Positions 21,163 through 32,745 are shown, counted from the stretch's first letter. The stretch is 64,000 nt of DNA from Trichomonas vaginalis G3 (GCF_026262505.1 NC_067206.1:6910879-6974878); one strand, 5' to 3'. The notes: a model not told the origin generated them from the letters alone. Program-made: numbers and translations.

Positions 21163-21616
21163 ATGTCTAGCGATTTCGCTATCTATATTCGAGACAAGCT
21201 TTTTCGACAGCAAAACATCTGTCGACCATAAAATCTTACATAGTGTAAACAAGAAAGGTGAATTTGTTCTAAAGTTTCTGTTTCTGGGAATATGACAAGA
21301 ACCATAAAACATTACAAAGAGCAGTCTTAAAATTTGTCAATGACAGACTTGTTGACAGAGATGACGTGTGGAGAGATGAAGTCCAACAAAAGTTTTAGAA
21401 TGCAAAGAAGACACATGCGCTGTTCTTGAAGATGAAATAGAAAACAGAATAGATGAGCTATTAAAGGACAAAGAACTTTTACATAAATATGGTTGCGCCA
21501 AATTTGACATAACTCCACCAGAAAAGAAGAAGAGAGAAAGAAGAAAAGAAAGAAAGAAAGTAGAAGAAGAGAAGAAAGAACCTGAACCAGTTCCAGAGAA
21601 GAAATTTGACATGTAA
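21163..21616 (+). pseudogene. Lys-rich-tail Maverick protein, frameshifted
   Basis: The ATG at 21163 starts MSSDFAIYIRDK. An extra T near 21200 shifts the frame after about 12 codons. The C-terminal part (KKRERRKERKKVEEEKKE region, 21520-21580) is strongly charged and ends KKFDM. It is divergent from the ATPase gene. It may bind nucleic acid through its basic tail (inference). Confidence 0.55.
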
Positions 21617-21631
21617 AAATAAAATTTTATT

Positions 21632-22051
21632 TTTAGAACATTTCTGGGTCAATGTCAATGTTCTCTTCCTCTTTAGGAGCAAACACTGGCTTAGACTCTA
21701 AAATCTTTTTACCCAATTTACCTTGAACTTCAACTATCTTAGACTCATAATATTCATAGTCGTCTGCTTTCTTTGGTTCATAAGGTATAACAAGTTTGTA
21801 TGCTTTGCCTTCTTTAAGGTTTGAAACCTTCTGTCAAAACTTTCTTTGACTGCTAACAAACCTTCTATGTCTAAGTCTTCAAATTTCGCACCATTTTTAG
21901 TCACAATAGCAAACTTAACTGGTTCGATGTTCCAAACTTTGCTGAATGAAGACTTTTCAAAATGGTAGAAGTAAACATTCAAATATGTGAATGGGTCTAG
22001 TTCTTCTTTAAGTCCTGACATGTACTTGTTTACTGAGATGAATTTTGCCAT
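21632..22051 (-). pseudogene. Maverick protein beginning MAKFISVNKYM, frameshifted
   Basis: The ATG at 22051 lies 37 bp downstream of the helicase stop on the same strand. The frame is open for about 80 codons and shifts near 21810. The C-terminus is acidic. It shows differences of several residues from the A-left copy, so the two halves are related but not identical. The function is unknown; the position suggests a replication accessory protein. Confidence 0.6.
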
Positions 22052-22087
22052 CTTTTCTATCGGATAAAAAAATATTTTTTTTAAAAT

Positions 22088-23320
22088 TTACTCAGAAAAA
22101 TTTTTCTTTGTATATACACCATTCTGTACGTCTAAAAGACTTTTGACATTTGCCAAGAATGTTCGTTTAGACGCTGCATATAACCATATTCTTGACAATA
22201 TTGTTTATACGAATCGTACAATGACCTTTCATCTAAACACTCAAAGTCAGTTTCATCTATGAACAGTTCATATACACTCTTGTTTGCTTCTAACAATGTT
22301 TGTCTCTCTTCGGTATGTGGAATTTGTCTTGGATTGAACTTTGAAATATCTAATGTCATGAAATATGAGAACAAGTGGTTGTAAAAGTCAGATGTCAAAG
22401 TTTCTGCTAAGTCGTCAAAATATTCTGTATCTTGCATATGAGAATCTGACGTTCTGACAACTACATATCTTCTGTCAGAACTTTCTAACTTCATCGGAAC
22501 AGCATTGTTTGAAACCATAATGAAGTTTGCAACATTTTCACAAACTCTTTGGTCTTTATACTTTTTTCAACAACTCCAACTTTGTCTGTTATAAGACTCT
22601 TCAAAGCATCTGAGTTCAAAACTTTTGTTGTATCTATACTTTGAAGTTCATTGCAAACTATAAGTTTCATATTCTCTATTGAGAGTTAAATTTACCGCAG
22701 ATGTTTTCTAAGTTTGTCATATTCGGGTTCGAATAGCCCTCTAACAGTTTGCACAAAATATCTGTAAAGAATGTGTTCTTACCAGTTCCTTGTTTTCCAA
22801 TTATAATGAGAGCAGTTTCATTTTTAGCACTTGGATGTTGTAAGATGTTTGCAAACCAACATAAGATATACTCATAGACTCTTTCGTTTCCATTGCATAT
22901 AATTTCTTTGACATGGTCTAACCAAGCTTCTATAATATTTTCTTTCCATTCTACTTGTTCGTATTTATATCCAGTGAAGATAGAATAGAAGTTTGGAGAA
23001 GGTGTATAGAACTTTATACCTCGAACTGAAAAATCTTCTAACTTTGACAATAAGATATCCCAAGCATCTAACATCTTCATGCCAACTTGTACGACTTTTA
23101 TTTTCTTAAGTTTCTGTCTACATTCTTGTTCTGAAACTATTGTTGCTCTTGGTTTGTTAAAGACAACATCCCATTCTTTCATAACATAACATTCTGGGGC
23201 AGAGTCGACATAAATGACTAAACGTTTCAAATTCTCGACTGCTTTGTTATAGTCTCGAAATGGACACATATTTCTGAATGCTTGGAAGTCATAAAAATCT
23301 GAAACATCTATTCTGTACAT
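22088..23320 (-). pseudogene. Superfamily 3 helicase (D5-like), frameshifted
   Basis: This protein of about 411 residues starts MYRIDVSDF at 23320. The Walker A loop IIIGKQGTGKN is near residue 165, the Walker B-like strand LIVCNEL is near 210, and the sensor/motif C-like FIMVSNN is near 255, followed by an Arg-containing strand (SSDRRYVVV). This order and spacing fit SF3 helicases of DNA viruses and Polintons. The frame is open for the first 214 codons; breaks fall near 22676 and 22560. Upstream is TTTTTATAAAA. Only about 24 codons survive in element B (48018-48089). Confidence 0.85.
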
Positions 23321-23347
23321 TTTTATAAAAATAAAAAAATATTTTTT

Positions 23348-24143
23348 TTATTCTTGACTTTGTTGTTCCATTTGTTGCATTTGTTGTTCTTGAGCTATTT
23401 GTTGTTGAAGTTGTTCTTGTAATACAATACTTTCACCAGTTGCATCTTCCAATTCGAAACTTTCTGCCGTCATTGACAAATACATAGGACATAAAAGTTT
23501 TACAGGAACAAAGTTTGCGTCAACTAATGTCAACGTTATACTTGCCAAAGTGTTTGAGTTCACTAAGGTTGAAAATTCTGCATTCGAATGAACAATAGGC
23601 AAACCAGCAGAGAAAGTATTGTTTATACGCATAAGTATCTTTTGGTCATAATAGTTTCTGTCGACATTCGAATAACACTTTGAACCTAAGTTTGAAACAA
23701 TATATAAATTGGTGTGCTTAAAGTCAATGGAATAGACATTCCTTGTATGACACCTTTTCCTGTTATAGGAAACTGTTGGTAGTAAAAACCAGAAATAAGT
23801 TTTGTATTATAGCTCATATCGTTTATAGTAAACTCAGTCGGACATCCAAACATAATGAAACCTGCTCTAGTTGCAGCACATGTTACACCGTCCTTAAAGT
23901 ATTAAATAAGTCAACAAAACCTGTTGGTGGTATATCTGAGTAAGTATCTTCAAAGGAGTATTTTTTACCATTCACAACAATAAAGTCTTCTGGTGTCAAA
24001 AGAGCAAAACAGGCTTTAGTCGTCATTGTGTTTAAGGTTAGTTTACAATATCGTCCTTGAGGACTTTGTAAGTTTGTTGTTATAGAATTATATGACTCAG
24101 GGTTTTTAGTCGTAATAGTATAAACCATTATGTCTTCTGCCAT
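23348..24143 (-). pseudogene. Penton protein, frameshifted copy
   Basis: This is a copy of 48120-48917. One C is lost near 23885 and another change lies near 23700-23730. The Gln-rich C-terminus is shorter by a few residues. Confidence 0.75.
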
Positions 24144-24153
24144 TTATATATAT

Positions 24154-24384
24154 TTAAAAGTTTTTCTGAAAGTGGAGAAGAACTTCATCTAAACTTTCAC
24201 ATGGCGTTTCTTGAAGTTCTCTGTCTAAGAAGTTCAAATATTTTGTAAAGACATAGAACTTTCCTTTGTCTACACGAACAAACAAAACAGGGTCTTTCAT
24301 ATCGTTCAAAAGTGTGTAAAGTCCTTTACATGAAATAAAGTCTATATTATTTTTCTTCAAACATCTTTCAAGAAGTTTTGACAT
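24154..24384 (-). CDS. Small conserved Maverick protein (76 aa)
   Basis: The ATG at 24384 starts MSKLLERCLKK; an upstream in-frame ATG overlaps the preceding gene. It ends LLHFQKNF. It resembles the 79-residue protein at 61724-61963 in length, place and pattern (short helix, hydrophobic strand near FVRVDKGKFYVF, then a terminal helix). The gene is cleanly deleted in element B. The function is unknown. Confidence 0.7.
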   Translation of the reverse strand: MSKLLERCLKKNNIDFISCKGLYTLLNDMKDPVLFVRVDKGKFYVFTKYLNFLDRELQETPCESLDEVLLHFQKNF

Positions 24385-24389
24385 TTTAC

Positions 24390-24971
24390 TTAGCAAATAA
24401 ATTTTAATGAAATGTTGTGGTCGTCAAATATTTTTATACGTCTGGGAAACTATATTTTAAGTTCAACGTTTCACCTCCTTTCATAACGTATATCTTGTCA
24501 ATGACATTATATGAAACACCACAGCAACTAATGTCGGGTTCTATTTCTTTGATGTTTATATCGTCTGCCTCTGTCAAAAGTTTCAATAGTTCTTTCAAAA
24601 CTTCATGAGGTGCAATGACATATGAGTTCACTTTTACAGGGTTGTGTTCGACCAAGTTTAACATTATACTTAAAGCTTGACAAATCTTCTCCTGAGTTTG
24701 AAGTTTGTCTTTCAGTTGTTGGTAGTCGTTTCGAATATCTGCAACAGAACTTAAGTCTCTGCTAACTTCAGGATATGTTGGTTGTTCTTTTACAGGAACA
24801 ATTGTTATACCATCTTCGTCTTCGTATGGTTTCCCCACTTCAACATCTCTGTCTTTGACATTGACAATAACACTTTGACTGTTTGTTTGAGTTGGTGAAT
24901 TTAACTTCACATCTGCCACCGCCATTAAACCTTTTGAAACACTTACGCTTCTATTTTTCGGAAATGACATT
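24390..24971 (-). CDS. Conserved CCG-motif Maverick protein
   Basis: The ATG at 24971 starts MSFPKNRS. A one-base loss near 24438 ends the frame about 20 residues early (24434). It is otherwise the same as 48922-49503. It lies 5 bp from the next gene and 17 bp from the divergent gene at 24989. Confidence 0.7.
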
Positions 24972-24988
24972 TTACTTAGAATAAAAAG

Positions 24989-25405
24989 ATGGACGTATTC
25001 GATATCTCTTCGAATTGAAGCAGAACAAAGTTTACACACACAAACAATACAAATACATTGACAGAATAGTTCTTTATACAAACAATGGAAAATGTTATAG
25101 AATAGCAGTCTTTGCTGAACCAAAATATTTTCATAAAGCAAAGAAAGTTGGTATAACTGAAATGGTGAAAGTTCTTGAAGCAGACAAAAATATAACAACA
25201 AAACTTACAGATATTTCTAAAGGTAAGTTTATTACAATATTATGTCAAAACTGGCGTACTGTCAATATTTGACGGAGAGAAGTCAGTTCAAGAACAACTT
25301 ACTGACCTGCTGCCAAAATCTGCTCGATGGAAGCTGTCGTTATGCCAATCTGAGGAGCCCCAGCAGGTTTCATCGAACGAATCTTCAAAAGAGCATCTTC
25401 CGTGA
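24989..25405 (+). pseudogene. 139-residue Maverick protein, frameshifted
   Basis: The ATG at 24989 starts MDVF. Bases are lost near 25006, and the frame is broken again near 25230. The last 107 bp are antisense to the MCP 3' end. The intact copy is 49522-49941. Confidence 0.65.
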
Positions 25406-26900
25406 AAAGTGCTATTGGTTTTGTAAACTTCTTTGCTCTCAATTCATCTGGACCGTCTCTGTCACCAGTATATTGTATTTGACAGTACCAACAGTTGAAA
25501 TACCACCCATAAAGTCTTCTGAGTCAGCAAATGGAATGCCAAGCCAAAAGTTTGAACGGTCTCCATTTGTATATTGAGTTTTTTGACCTCCTGTATGAGT
25601 CCATACTTTCACATATGGCATAATAGAACTTTGCATTTCAGGGTTAATGGTTGTTGTGAAGTTGTTGTTAAAGTTCATAGCATCTAATGTCAAGTTGTAT
25701 GACCTCATATCCTCAACTGTAGAATATTCTTCTCTTGGATAATATTTGCCATCTATGTTTATATGATATTTAATACCAGGGTTGTAGAAACAAGAATAGT
25801 CATTTATAGTTCGTCTGAACAGTACAAACATAGTATCTGCATGTTTCATTGCAGTTGTTAAAGCAATATCTGTTCTTGCACCTGGGTCAGCACTTTGGTT
25901 TCCAACTTCACCTGCAAAGTCTTTGACAGATATTTGGTGTATAGGGAACATAAGTGGAACTGCAATATATTTGGCAGCTAAAGCATTTGAAATATCTGGG
26001 TCCAACATATAGACTGCAAGTCTGCTTTCTATTCTCTTGCATTCAAATTTTTCGCATGTGAACTTAACTGGGTCCCAAGCAGTTCCAGCAGCATTGAAAT
26101 AATAGTTTACTTCATGTTGAAGTTTGAGAAACCAAAGTCTAAGTCAACTTTGTCTTTGCAAAATCGGCGAATGACGTTTGATTTGTTCCCTTTACGTCTG
26201 TAATAGTGAATGGGTCTTGTGTTGGTGCAATGACTAAGTTATTTTTGCTTGGAGTAAGTTCGATAGAAATTTTTCCTGCCCAGTTTGGCAAGTATCTTAA
26301 AAACCTGAAGATGAGGAAAGATGACAAAGGAACTCTAAGTTTCAGTTTTACTTTGGTACTGCTGCAGTTTGAACCAGAAAGGTTAACATAAACTCCTGGA
26401 ACGTTAGGGTCAAGTCTTCTTATTTTCTCAATAGTTGCATACTGGTCTGTTTGTTCTCTAGCTTGTGGTTGTACTGAGTTTCTCAAAGCGAACCATTCAT
26501 AGTTTGCCCATGTTACTGTTTGAACTAAGTCAGAGTTAGAATATATCTTATATCCCATGAAAACTTCTGGAGCATATTGGTATCCGACATAGAAAATTCC
26601 ATTGCAACCTTTCTTGTCAGACAACTTGGCAGAAGGTTTTATTTCAATGTCTTGTTCCACGTATAAGAATGAGTTGTCAATAGAAATAATATGAAACCTG
26701 TCGCAAGCAATATCTACTGTTGTTGAAGAACCTTCTCCAAACTCACCTACGTTTCCATAAGAAACAGCAGTTGTATATTCGTAAGTTCCAGGAACTATTT
26801 CTGACCTTCTAATGGCATTGTCGCATTCGTTATACCATTCGGAAACATTTCCGTTCATGGCATCCAAAACTGTTGGCGTTATATTCTGAGCGGCGTACAT
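25299..26900 (-). pseudogene. Double jelly-roll major capsid protein, frameshifted
   Basis: The ATG at 26900 starts MYAAQN and the stop is TAA at 25299. Breaks fall near 26125 (a base lost in NNEVNYYFN) and 25475. In this copy the frame upstream of the ATG stays open into the core protein gene, giving an apparent fusion. The other two copies have a stop there. The loop near 26158-26220 differs from both other copies. Confidence 0.75.
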
Positions 26901-29900
26901 TTCATATGGGTAAAAATATAGAATAGTTGGATTTATGTCATAATAGAACCCACTCGGACCAAGCTTTACTTTCTTCCTGACTGAGTTTTTAACTCTTCTT
27001 TTTCCTTCATTGCCACTACTTTCACTAGATGAAGTTACTTCTTCACTACTTTCACTTTGTTCTACTCTTCTCTTCTTTGGTGTCGCTTTTGGTAACTTGC
27101 CCTCTGCTTCAAGTTGTTGCATCTTTGCCTCATGTTCACCTAGTATGTTGTAAATTTCCCATGTCCTTTTTGCCTTTGGGCTCTGGTCGCCCATCTCAGG
27201 TAACCTATATCCTAGAAAGATTTTGTCATAGTTTGTATTTGAGTCTTCGCGTATTGTTTGCATGACTCTTTCCTGAGTTTCCGGTTCAAGCTCTTCAAAC
27301 AGAGCTTGTCCATATGGAATAAGCTCGTTTCCAAATATATGTTTTTGTAGCCATTCTGGTTTTCTTTCCATGTTACCAATAATATCTTTTGTGAATGGGA
27401 AAGCTTTTACCCAATGTTTCAGTCTTGCGTCATTTATTTCTGTAGTTGGTTTTATTTTGTCAAGGAACATGTTTTTCAATACTAACATTTCATTTGGTAC
27501 TGTCCATTTGAGTTTTCTTAAATATTCATCCCTTCTCAGTTCATTGTCTGCAAAGTAAGTTTTTATGACATTTTGTAAACTTTCGTTTGCAAGGTCATGT
27601 ACAATAGGTTCTCTTCCTTCTCTCTCCCTAACTTTCTTTCTAAACTCTTCACCAAATATACCATCTCTATGGTTCTGTGTAGTTCTTTGAGATAAATGTT
27701 CTAGAACGTCAGGTGTTATATTTCCATCAGCCATGTTCATTTCATACTGGTCCAAAATATCTGCATCTTTCATATCTTTCAATGGCATTAAAGCCGCGCT
27801 GAAAATACCAGCTATATCTGGTTCACCATTCACTTCCATTGCGTCTACAACTTCTTGGAATTGTGGTTGTAAGTTTATGAACCACCTATCCGGATTAGCT
27901 TTATGACCCCATCTCATTGTAGTTCCATAGTCTGCAGAAACAAAAGTAGGTTTGTTTCCATATTGGTTAGGTTCTGAATGAACTTTAAACAATGTTTCAT
28001 TTCTATATGTTTTGTTGAAATTTAACCTTTTATTTTCACCGAGTTCAGCCAAAGATTGAACGTTATATGGTCGTAAGTAAAAAGGATTATTGTATTTGCG
28101 TACATTTTCTTTCAGTACTTCCATTCTATGCTGAATATTTTCATCTGATGTTGGAGTCTTTTGTATGTCGGCGAACATTTTTCGATATTCTTCTACTATG
28201 TCAGCCGAATTTTTCTTAGACTCTTGGAAAGATTCCATATTCTCCGCATACACTTGTTGAGGGTCAAGATTTTTCGGCTGTTCCAAATCTTCATCTAGTT
28301 CTGTGAAGTTAGTTTCCAAAGGAGGGACTTGTTCGTTTCCTTCAGGCTCTTCTAGCTGTTGTTGCTGAACTATTTCTTCCATGTCTGGTTGTATCTGAAC
28401 TTCTTCCTGTGGAGTTTCTTGTACCTCATCTGCTGGCATTTCATATATTCCGAGACCGTTTTTAACAAGTTCCCTATCTAAGTCATCCGCTCATAAACCT
28501 TTCTTCTTTCGTTCCGTCTCTATTTTTTACGCGTTTCATGAAGATAGTTGAATTATCATTTATCTGACACCAAATATCTCGGAGTAAATTCATCCATGTC
28601 ATTTGGATGATATGCTATTAAATCATATCCCTTAGCGAGCTTGTATTTTCCAGGTTTGAAATTATATCCCATTTGGTGCTGAACCATAAAGCTAAATAGG
28701 TTCGGGTCAGTATTTCCTTCCTTGAACTTTCTAATAGCTTCTTTATATCTGTCACTAAAGTCAAGAGTATCTGGGTAACCATAATCTTCCTTAAGCATTT
28801 TTAAGAATTCTTGGTTTCCTTGTTCTCTACTTCTTTTATGTCCTTGCTCTGTTTGTGGTTGTGTGCTGGTTTTGAACTGTTGGTTGTGTGCTGGTTTTGA
28901 ACTGTTGGTTGTGGTGCTGGATTTTGAACTGTTGGTTGTGGTGCTGTTTTGAACTGTTGGTTGTGTGTTGTTGTTGTGCTGGATTTTGAACTGTTGGTTG
29001 TTGTGTTGGTTTTGGTGCATGCCTGTGTCTGTGTCCATGTGACGATGTAAATGTTTTAGGTAGTCCTGGTGCAGGTGCTTCTCTTGGAGGGTTTGGTGGT
29101 ATATAAGTTCCACCAGCTGGCACATATGTTCCATCTGCAGCATAATGTCCTACCTGACTTTTCGTTTTTAAGAAAGCATTTACTAGGTCTGTTTTGGTCT
29201 GTTGTAACTCTTTTTCTTGACTTTCCACAACAGTTGCTCTAACGGCGTCATAGGCACTTTGAACTGCCTGTCTCGTTGCTGCATCTGTTATTTTCGTCAT
29301 ATTTTGTGCTACTTCTCTTAACTCTTTGTCGAAACCTTCAGACTTCAGTTTCTTTCCAGATGAGAAGTCGTTCACTAGTTTCACCTTACTATGAAGAGCT
29401 TCGAAGGCGTTCTTAAAGTCAGCATTCATTAAAGCTTCATTTGAACTGTCTTCATCCGCTTGTATTTTTGTCCTTATTGACCCTATAAGTTGGGCTGCTT
29501 TAGCGTTGGCTTGGGCATCTAACCAGTCATTATTAGCTTTTATATATTCTGCGCTTTTCATTGCCTTTTGCATGGCTGCGTCGTTATTTTTACTTTCTTG
29601 TGCTAAGTTTTCATACTGTACGGTTTGGTTTTGCAACTGTAAAAGTTTTTCTGCCTTTACATTTGCTTCAACTTCTTTTTTATACTCATCGCTATCCATA
29701 TATGTCTTCAGGGCTTTTTGTTTTATTTCTTCATCTTTCAGTACTTTATATTGAGTAGTATGGTTTTTCAAATTTATAACATCTTGTTCCATTTTTGCTA
29801 CTTCTGCTGCTTTTTCTGACACTTTTTTCGCATATTCCTCTGTACTTAGTTCTTTCAGTTGTTCTTCTTTCTTCTTTTTCTCTACGTTTAACTCATTGAG

Positions 29901-30275
29901 TTTCTTTGTGTGTCTGTCATATTCTAGTTTCTTTTCGTTTTCACTTATTTGTTTCTGTATGTCTATGTTTGACTTTTTGACATCTGTTATTTGATTTTTG
30001 AGTGAACTCAAATTCATTTGACTTTGAGGGTTATAAGCTGTTCCGTCTGCAGCTCCACCATAGCCTGCCATTTTCGCTAAAAGTGCCGCTCTTAAACCTC
30101 CACTCTGTGCACCAATAACTCGGTTTAAAAGCATAGGGTTGCTTGACATTTGTTGCAACATAGTGGGGTCATTCATCATTTGTTGTTGCAACTGTTGTTG
30201 TGGTGTCAGTTTTACTATTGGATGTTTCAATGCTCCCTTCCTCTTACGTATATTCTTACGTAGCTTACGTGGCAT
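26901..30275 (-). pseudogene. Coiled-coil core/virion protein, best-preserved copy
   Basis: The ATG at 30275 starts MPRKLRKNIRKRK. The first 479 codons (to 28836) are open: a basic N-terminus, a Gln-rich stretch, a Gly/Ala-rich patch, a Lys/Glu coiled coil (about residues 95-330) and a linker of His/Arg then PTVQN repeats. After a frame change in the linker, the rest is open in two stretches. It holds acidic Gln/Glu segments and a basic tail with PKKRRV, which resembles a nuclear localisation signal. The preceding region of the gene near 28480-28560 is also broken. The protein may be an internal DNA-binding virion protein; no database family is recognised. Confidence 0.75.
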
Positions 30276-30743
30276 TTTAAGTGAAGTTAAAAAGCGGTTT
30301 TTGACAGATGTTTATATGACACTTTTTGTTCAGCACAAAAAACTACTCGGTCAAAGTGTTGTCAGTTTTGTAAAATAACCGTCCTATCTCATTCTATAAG
30401 GGAAAAGGCTTCTCAAAGTATACTTCCTTGGAACGCCTGTAACTTTTCCTGTAGCGACGATAGACCCTTACTTGTCCGGACAAAGTTATACTATTTTGAG
30501 TGCTCTACAAAAAAGTCAACGGCGACGACTCTCAAAAACCGTTGTGTAAAAAGTTTTACCGTTGGACAAAAAAGTATATATAGAAAACAAAAAACGTTTA
30601 TAGTTCATTCAATATTTGAGATGGAACGGTTTGCCAACGGTAACTATTAAATAAAATAAAAAAATAGAGGGGGTCTCCGTTGAAAAACCGTTTATTTTAA
30701 ACTTTTCTATGAGTGTCCGAAAAAAAACAGTTCATTTTTCATA
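30276..30743. promoter_or_regulatory. Divergent promoter with AACGGT/ACCGTT repeats
   Basis: This non-coding stretch contains about nine copies of CCGTT/AACGG (for example near 30295, 30378, 30520, 30538, 30560, 30625, 30637, 30678 and 30690). It also has a TATATATA segment near 30575. AACGG and ACCGTT fit the core of Myb-type binding sites (YAAC-G/T-G). It drives the core protein gene leftward and the terminal gene rightward. Confidence 0.6.
30732..30743 (+). promoter_or_regulatory. T. vaginalis-type initiator before terminal gene
   Basis: TCATTTTTCATA directly precedes the ATG at 30744 and matches the known T. vaginalis initiator consensus (TCA-Y-T-W-Y-TCATTA) at nearly every position. Confidence 0.65.
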
Positions 30744-31966
30744 ATGGAAGGAAGAAAAAGTGTCGCAAACAATTCGTCGACTACCTCTGCAGTTAAAGTT
30801 CCTACAACTTATGTCTCACCATTCTCAAAACCCTTACGACCTCCTATAATACCAAAGCAACTTCCTCATACAATTCAAGACAATTTGTTGGACAATATGC
30901 ATTTGCACAAAGAAACAGCTCAGCCAACAGGTCAGGCAACAACAACTATCGGAACAGAAGCATTTTCAGAAGAAGTTCATACCAATCAGACTCCAATCGA
31001 ACATACAGAAACACAACCACCCGAAAATACAGAAACACATCCAATCGAACATACAGAAACACATTCTGCAATGACCACTAGGTCGCAAACACGATATCTC
31101 GCCTTTAGCAAACAATTTAAGTCTCAAATTCAAGACACACAAGATAGCGACACTCCTCTTTCAGAGAAAGTTCGTAGAAAATACGCAAAGAAAAGGTTAG
31201 AATTGTTAGATAAGTTAAATGAACAGTGGGGTTCAGAAGACAATCGAGATTATAACGAGATGTTTCAAGCTGTCATGGATGCCATTCAGCCTCTTGAAAA
31301 CGAAATCAAAGACCCTGGCGTACTTGTTGACATGTTTGCTTCATATTTACCCGTTACTGCCAATCTCATAGCGTTGCAAGCTATTGACCAGTTCATTCAC
31401 TTGTTTCCAAAGAACTTGCAGAAGCATTTACAAGAAGTTAAAATTGCTGAATTTGTCCGTTTATATCCAAATTCATACAATTATTTGGAAGAATTGAATG
31501 AACATGGTGAAAGGTCCTTTTATATATTTTACAAAAAGACAACCAGTCAAAACGACTTATATTGAACAACCTTTACCAGAATTCAGACAATTTCCACGTT
31601 ATAACAACTGTTGCTTTAGATATTCCTGCCAGAGTTCCATATGGAGGAACAGTAACTATCTCAAGCTTTCCCAAGGGCTATAAAGGAAAGCCTCTCACAA
31701 TTGCAAAATTCACACACAGCAGTTGCCAATTTGTTCAAGATGTCGAGTTCCATTTCCTCAACAATACGACTTTCATCATAGAGACTCCTCAAGAAGGTAT
31801 ATACAAAGTTTTCATCGCAGGATTTGTTGCTCCCAATGGCGAAGAAGAAGTCGAAGAAATCCTCACCTCAGAGAGCGAAGAAGAAGAAGTCGAAGAAATC
31901 CTCACCTCAGAGAGTGAAGAAGAAGAAAATTTCCAAGACATTCAAGATTCAGAATATACCGAATAA
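30744..31966 (+). pseudogene. Right-end acidic-tail protein, diverged paralogue, frameshifted
   Basis: The ATG at 30744 starts MEGRKSVANN. The N-terminal region has tandem HTETQP/IEHTETHP-type repeats (near 30995-31070). The frame breaks at about 31560, after 273 codons. The rest continues in the next frame with the same fold pattern as 1159-2046. It has a C-terminal tail with a 36-bp direct repeat encoding acidic VEEILTSESEEE (31845-31920). This is the only place where A-right differs strongly from both other copies, suggesting gene exchange at the element end. Confidence 0.65.
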
Positions 31967-32055
31967 AAAAAACAATTTAAGACTAAAAATTTAATTTTAT
32001 TATAATATTTTTATTTTTTTCATCTGGTCTTTGTATCATTCCTCCTCTAGTTTCT

Positions 32056-32120
32056 CCGGGGCTAGAGGGCACGAAGTGCCTGGAAGCCCCACTTCCCTTT
32101 TTTTTTTTTTTTTTTTTTTT
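32056..32120 (-). repeat. Maverick terminal inverted repeat (A-right end)
   Basis: GGGGCTAGAGGGCACGAAGT and its continuation to CCCCACTTCCC are followed by 23 T residues. This is the inverse of the terminus at 1056 with small differences (CTTCCC for CTACC). Only about 42 bp plus the T-run are shared, much less than in element B. Confidence 0.85.
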
Positions 32121-32558
32121 CAAAACACACTTTTTGGTTCTTTCATCGTTTTAATCGTAATTTATGTAATACATGATTTGGATAAATTTTACAAAAATAG
32201 AACCTATATTATATTCTTTTCAAAGATTCTTGCAAATCATCAAAAATAATTGTATTTTAAAAAACGATCAAATTATCCTTTCATTATTTTAAACTTAAAT
32301 TATTTTTATGATTGACTAAAGCAATCATATTTATTCATCATTAAATAAACAAAAAAAATAATATTTGAGAGTTATTTCAAAAAAAAACACATTGAATTTA
32401 AGGATAATTTGATCGTTTTTTAAAATACAATTATTTTTGATGATTTGCAAGAATCTTTGAAAAGAATATAATATAGGTTCTATTTTTGTAAAATTTATCC
32501 AAATCATGTATTACATAAATTACGATTAAACGATGAAAGAACCAAAAAGTGTGTTTTG
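32121..32558. repeat. Long palindrome abutting Maverick end
   Basis: The arms 32121-32281 and 32399-32558 are inverted copies differing by one base in an A/T run, with a spacer of about 117 bp. The left arm begins exactly where the Maverick T-run ends. No coding sequence is present. It may be a MITE-like element or a replication-derived inverted duplication. Confidence 0.85.
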
Positions 32559-32745
32559 TGTTTTGTTGTTGCGTGTTGGATGCGGGATCCTGTTATTTCG
32601 AGAAAGGGACAGACTAGCCCATTGTCACTTTTTAATTTAGCAAATGAACGCTTATGGAGTGGAGTTTTTGGGTAAATCTGATTTGCTTATAAATGAAATA
32701 AAATCAAAAGAAACCATATTGGCATTATATTATGCAAAAATAAAT

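Larger units (their letters stand above)
14621..32120 (+). mobile_element. Maverick/Polinton right half (A-right)
   Basis: This runs from the C-terminal part of PolB at the gap to a Maverick terminus at 32120. It is collinear with 43400-56244 of element B but keeps a segment of about 4.5 kb (ATPase, helicase and four small genes) that element B lacks. Its terminal gene is a diverged paralogue. No target duplication matches the far end at 1056. Confidence 0.9.
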
